DNA of 24,997 nucleotides, taken from contig JADJVV010000027.1 in the NCBI GenBank assembly GCA_016710435.1, forward strand, positions 1-24,997, read 5' to 3'. Position 1 is the stretch's first letter; every line of letters starts with the position of its first letter. The translations under genes and the position numbers were made by a program. Under the pieces are notes generated by a model that was not told where the DNA came from, searched no databases, and saw only the letters and a list, made by a program, of their open reading frames with translations. The DNA is from Hyphomicrobiales bacterium (GTDB taxonomy: Bacteria; Pseudomonadota; Alphaproteobacteria; Rhizobiales; Aestuariivirgaceae). Positions 23,159 through 24,997 of this stretch are shown piece by piece.

Positions 23159-24147
23159 CACCCTTCCCCCTCTGTGCGGGCGGCAACAGGGATGTGGACC
23201 TTCGGCATTCCGCAGCCGATAGATGGCCTTGCCTTGTCTGGGTTCTTTGCCATCCAATCCTGGACAAACCAAAGCTGCCCGCAGCCACCGCCGATGTCAT
23301 CCTGCCCGGCCGGATCAAAGACCCTGACGTTGAAGCCAAGCGCCATCATCTTTGCTGAGAAATCGCGGGCAAGATCGGCTTGATGCTCGTTGCGCGACGG
23401 CAGCCCTTCATTGCGTTCGCAGATCACAGAAACCGTGCATTCAAAAATCTGCGGGTCAAAGATGTCGCCCAGCGCCCAAGACGCCTCATCAGAACTGTTG
23501 TTGTCGCCCGCGCAGTAGTTGATGAACGGCTTGCGGCCGGTGGCTATCCACCAGTCGCGGCCGACAAGAGCAATGCCTGCCAGGTCGAGTTTCTTCTTGA
23601 ACGGGATCAGGGCGTTTCTGGCTTCATCATTGGGCTGGTGGATAGAAAACTGCAGGCCAATCTTGGGGATTTCCTTGCTGATCTCGATCACCCAAGACCA
23701 ATCAATGTCTGGGCCGATGGTGGAAATCAGAAGGGCGGCATGGGGATACTTCGCGTGAAGCGCGCGCAACGCGCCGATCATGCCGTTCTTGTTCAGCAAC
23801 GGTTCACCCATCGACATGAACATGATCTGCAGCTTTTCCATCTTGTCGGCAGCGGTCTTGCTTTCAGCGATGGCGGCGTCAACCTGGGCTACAATCTCAT
23901 CTGCGGTGAAGGACCGGACAAAATAGTCACCCGCCCCGCAGAACCGGCACCCAACCGGGCAGCCGCTCTGGCTAGAGCAACATATCACAGTGCGATCCTC
24001 GTAGGTCGGGTAACGGTAGAGAACCGTTTCCGCCACGGCGTTCGCCTTGGTCAGAACCAGCTTCTTCACCGAAACCTCGGCGCTTTGGATCACCTTGATT
24101 TCGTCAAACTCGGCGCCTGTCATCGCCGCCCCGCCTGTGTCACTCAT
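23158..24147 (-). CDS. RlmN/Cfr-like radical SAM methyltransferase-type enzyme (329 aa)
   Basis: ATG 24147 overlaps the preceding stop (ATGA); a longer open frame reaches 24300 but lies over that gene. The radical SAM cluster is C63, C67, C70 (CPVGCRFC). C56 stands seven residues before it, as Cys118 does in E. coli RlmN, and C289 in DDIGGGCGQL matches the second catalytic Cys355. MSMGEPLLN (111-119) and FSIHQPNDEARNALIPF (167-183) are RlmN signatures. Both methyl-transfer cysteines are thus kept, so a methylation by the RlmN/Cfr mechanism is likely. RlmN modifies A2503 of 23S rRNA and some tRNAs. This protein lacks most of the N-terminal accessory domain of RlmN, so the target may differ. 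Five-gene overlapping operon context suggests a joint function with the PP-loop protein. Confidence 0.85.
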   Translation of the reverse strand: MSDTGGAAMTGAEFDEIKVIQSAEVSVKKLVLTKANAVAETVLYRYPTYEDRTVICCSSQSGCPVGCRFCGAGDYFVRSFTADEIVAQVDAAIAESKTAADKMEKLQIMFMSMGEPLLNKNGMIGALRALHAKYPHAALLISTIGPDIDWSWVIEISKEIPKIGLQFSIHQPNDEARNALIPFKKKLDLAGIALVGRDWWIATGRKPFINYCAGDNNSSDEASWALGDIFDPQIFECTVSVICERNEGLPSRNEHQADLARDFSAKMMALGFNVRVFDPAGQDDIGGGCGQLWFVQDWMAKNPDKARPSIGCGMPKVHIPVAARTEGEG

Positions 24148-24431
24148 TCCCGTGCATCCTTCAGAATTGCGTCCATGAATTGATCCAGCGTCACAAGCTG
24201 GGGTTTGTCCCGGTGCAGGCATTGAATGGCATGGAAGCCAAGCCGTGCTTCGTTCACCATGCGGGCTGCGGTTTGCACCTGTGCGCTGCCGTGGATCCAT
24301 TCGCCGCTGGTATCGTCCGCGAAGCTGTAGCTTGCCCCGGATAGCAGCGTCACGACCAGATTAAGGTGTTCCTCTGTCTCCCCGTTCCACAATGGGGCTG
24401 TGACGATTACGCCGCCGATCTTTTCACTCAT
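24144..24431 (-). CDS. Hypothetical protein (95 aa)
   Basis: ATG 24431 has a perfect AGGAGG (24442-24437) five bases upstream. The product is acidic and soluble, with a beta-like first half (VIVTAPLWNGETEEHLNLVV) and a helical second half (AARMVNEARLGFHAIQCLH). It has no membrane segment or known motif. The start overlaps the end of the DUF4326 extension frame by eight bases and its stop overlaps the radical SAM start by four, so it belongs to the same coupled operon. Function unknown. Confidence 0.75.
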   Translation of the reverse strand: MSEKIGGVIVTAPLWNGETEEHLNLVVTLLSGASYSFADDTSGEWIHGSAQVQTAARMVNEARLGFHAIQCLHRDKPQLVTLDQFMDAILKDARE

Positions 24432-24983
24432 TCCGGCCTCCTATGTGGCTTTCATGCTTGATCGACATGCCGTCGCGCGGCCCGTTGATTCCGTTAGGGT
24501 GGGAATGGGCCAAGGCATCAGCATATGAATACCGCCCGGCTTGCGACGGGTCGTGGTGTAGCCAGCGGCGTCGGGCCGATACCAGCCGCGCGTGTCTTTC
24601 CAGATCATCCATCCTGTTTCAGGAAGGCTGCCGCGCGTCTCATTCGCCAGTTCCAGCAACACATCGGCGTGGCAGGCTTCGCCCGGCTTACACCAACAGG
24701 CAAGGTTCTTGCCGCGCAGTTCCGGCAGGCCCGACAGGATGCGTTCGCGGGCCGCGTCAGCCTCTGGCCCCATCCATCCGCTGATGTCACCAGCAAGCCA
24801 GTTGCGAAAGGCCCTCACCACGAAAATTTGCAGGCGGGTTTCTGAGCCTGTGTAACCGGCCTCTCGCGCATCTGCGACCGTGAACGGATTGCCAAACGGG
24901 CCAGGTCGGGCAACGCTGCGGGTGTTATCCGGCATCCGCCAGCCCTTTGAACGCTTCAACTGAACGCGACGCGGCTCAGCCAT
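24424..24983 (-). CDS. DUF4326 protein with frameshifted C-terminal extension
   Basis: ATG 24983 has AGGAGG (24994-24989) five bases upstream. Residues 1-113 match DUF4326: RVQLKRSKGWRMPDNT at 6-21, FGNPF near 30, and the Cys-rich block GKNLACWCKPGEACHADVL near 90-109. An extension follows (MIWKDTRGWYRPDAAGYTT). As sequenced the frame then runs into unrelated residues and stops at 24441. The next frame, however, continues the expected pattern (DPSQAGRYSYADALAHSHPN, then GPRDGMSIKHES) and stops at 24424, overlapping the next gene. One base appears to be missing near 24551. The function of DUF4326 is unknown; a metal-binding Cys/His cluster is plausible. The restored frame is favoured because it makes a normal overlap. 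Confidence 0.75.
24437..24442 (-). promoter_or_regulatory. Perfect Shine-Dalgarno in a repeated leader
   Basis: AGGAGG followed by CCGGA and ATG. The same 14 bases (AGGAGGCCGGAATG) occur at 24994-24981 before the DUF4326 gene. Confidence 0.7.
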
Positions 24984-24988
24984 TCCGG

Positions 24989-24994
24989 CCTCCT
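24989..24994 (-). promoter_or_regulatory. Perfect Shine-Dalgarno of the DUF4326 gene
   Basis: AGGAGG lies five bases before ATG 24983 and is identical over 14 bases to the leader of the 95-residue gene. It fixes 24983 as the start. Confidence 0.7.
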
Positions 24995-24997
24995 GTG

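Noticed and set aside
23380..24183. Plus-strand 267-codon frame opposite the radical SAM gene
   Set aside because: It is the complement of a gene with full RlmN signatures, and its own product has no recognisable motif.
1..24997. CRISPR arrays, tRNA genes, insertion sequences or integrase and attachment sites
   Set aside because: Looked for regularly spaced repeats, cloverleaf-like stretches, terminal inverted repeats and transposase or integrase motifs; none was found by eye.

Overview
The window is phage DNA, either a free virus or a prophage; no host gene or attachment site is visible to decide which. The base composition is GC-rich (roughly 60% by eye). Relatives I recognise for several proteins (the PP-loop protein, the DUF4326 protein, the HNH-like remnant and the fibre C-terminus) are typical of phages of Alphaproteobacteria, especially Rhodobacterales and Rhizobiales. 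The host assignment is inference. No tRNA, rRNA, CRISPR array or insertion sequence was seen.

Layout. About 1-11190 (+) encodes one giant polyvalent phage protein of the DarB/DdrB type. Its domains in order are a DdrB-like ParB domain, a JAB/JAMM peptidase-like domain, a SNF2-like SF2 helicase, an N6-adenine-type DNA methyltransferase, a zincin metallopeptidase, a BECR-fold nuclease-like domain and the LPD38-like C-terminus. Its N-terminal part (14-898) lies in another frame, joined by an apparent -1 frameshift near 720. Inside the disordered linkers of this gene sit three small overlapping genes in the +1 frame (2399-2560, 3341-3541, 3605-3967). Each has a well-placed Shine-Dalgarno sequence and GC-rich wobble positions, while the giant reading frame there encodes only Gly/Pro/Ala-rich linker.

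11168-18452 (+) is a late structural and lysis block. It holds a small membrane protein, a virion structural protein, a beta-helix tailspike, two membrane proteins, a second short fibre with the same N-terminal anchor, a GH19-like endolysin with a hydrophobic tail, two holin-like proteins and a small fibre-associated protein. 18445-22146 (+) is a 1233-residue tailspike with a beta-helix, an SGNH-esterase-like middle and a LamG-like end. Most of these genes overlap by 1-8 bases and are probably translationally coupled.

24994-22183 (-) is a tight operon converging on the late block. It encodes a DUF4326 protein with a frameshifted C-terminal extension, an unknown 95-residue protein, an RlmN/Cfr-like radical SAM enzyme lacking the N-terminal RlmN domain, a PP-loop (PAPS-reductase-like) protein and an HNH-like remnant broken by an in-frame TAG. 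The radical SAM plus PP-loop pair could be a nucleic-acid modification module; that role is inferred. The giant protein's likely job, protecting and establishing injected DNA, follows from what is known of polyvalent proteins.

Two apparent one-base deletions (about 720 and 24551) mean that assembly error should be considered before biology at those two places.
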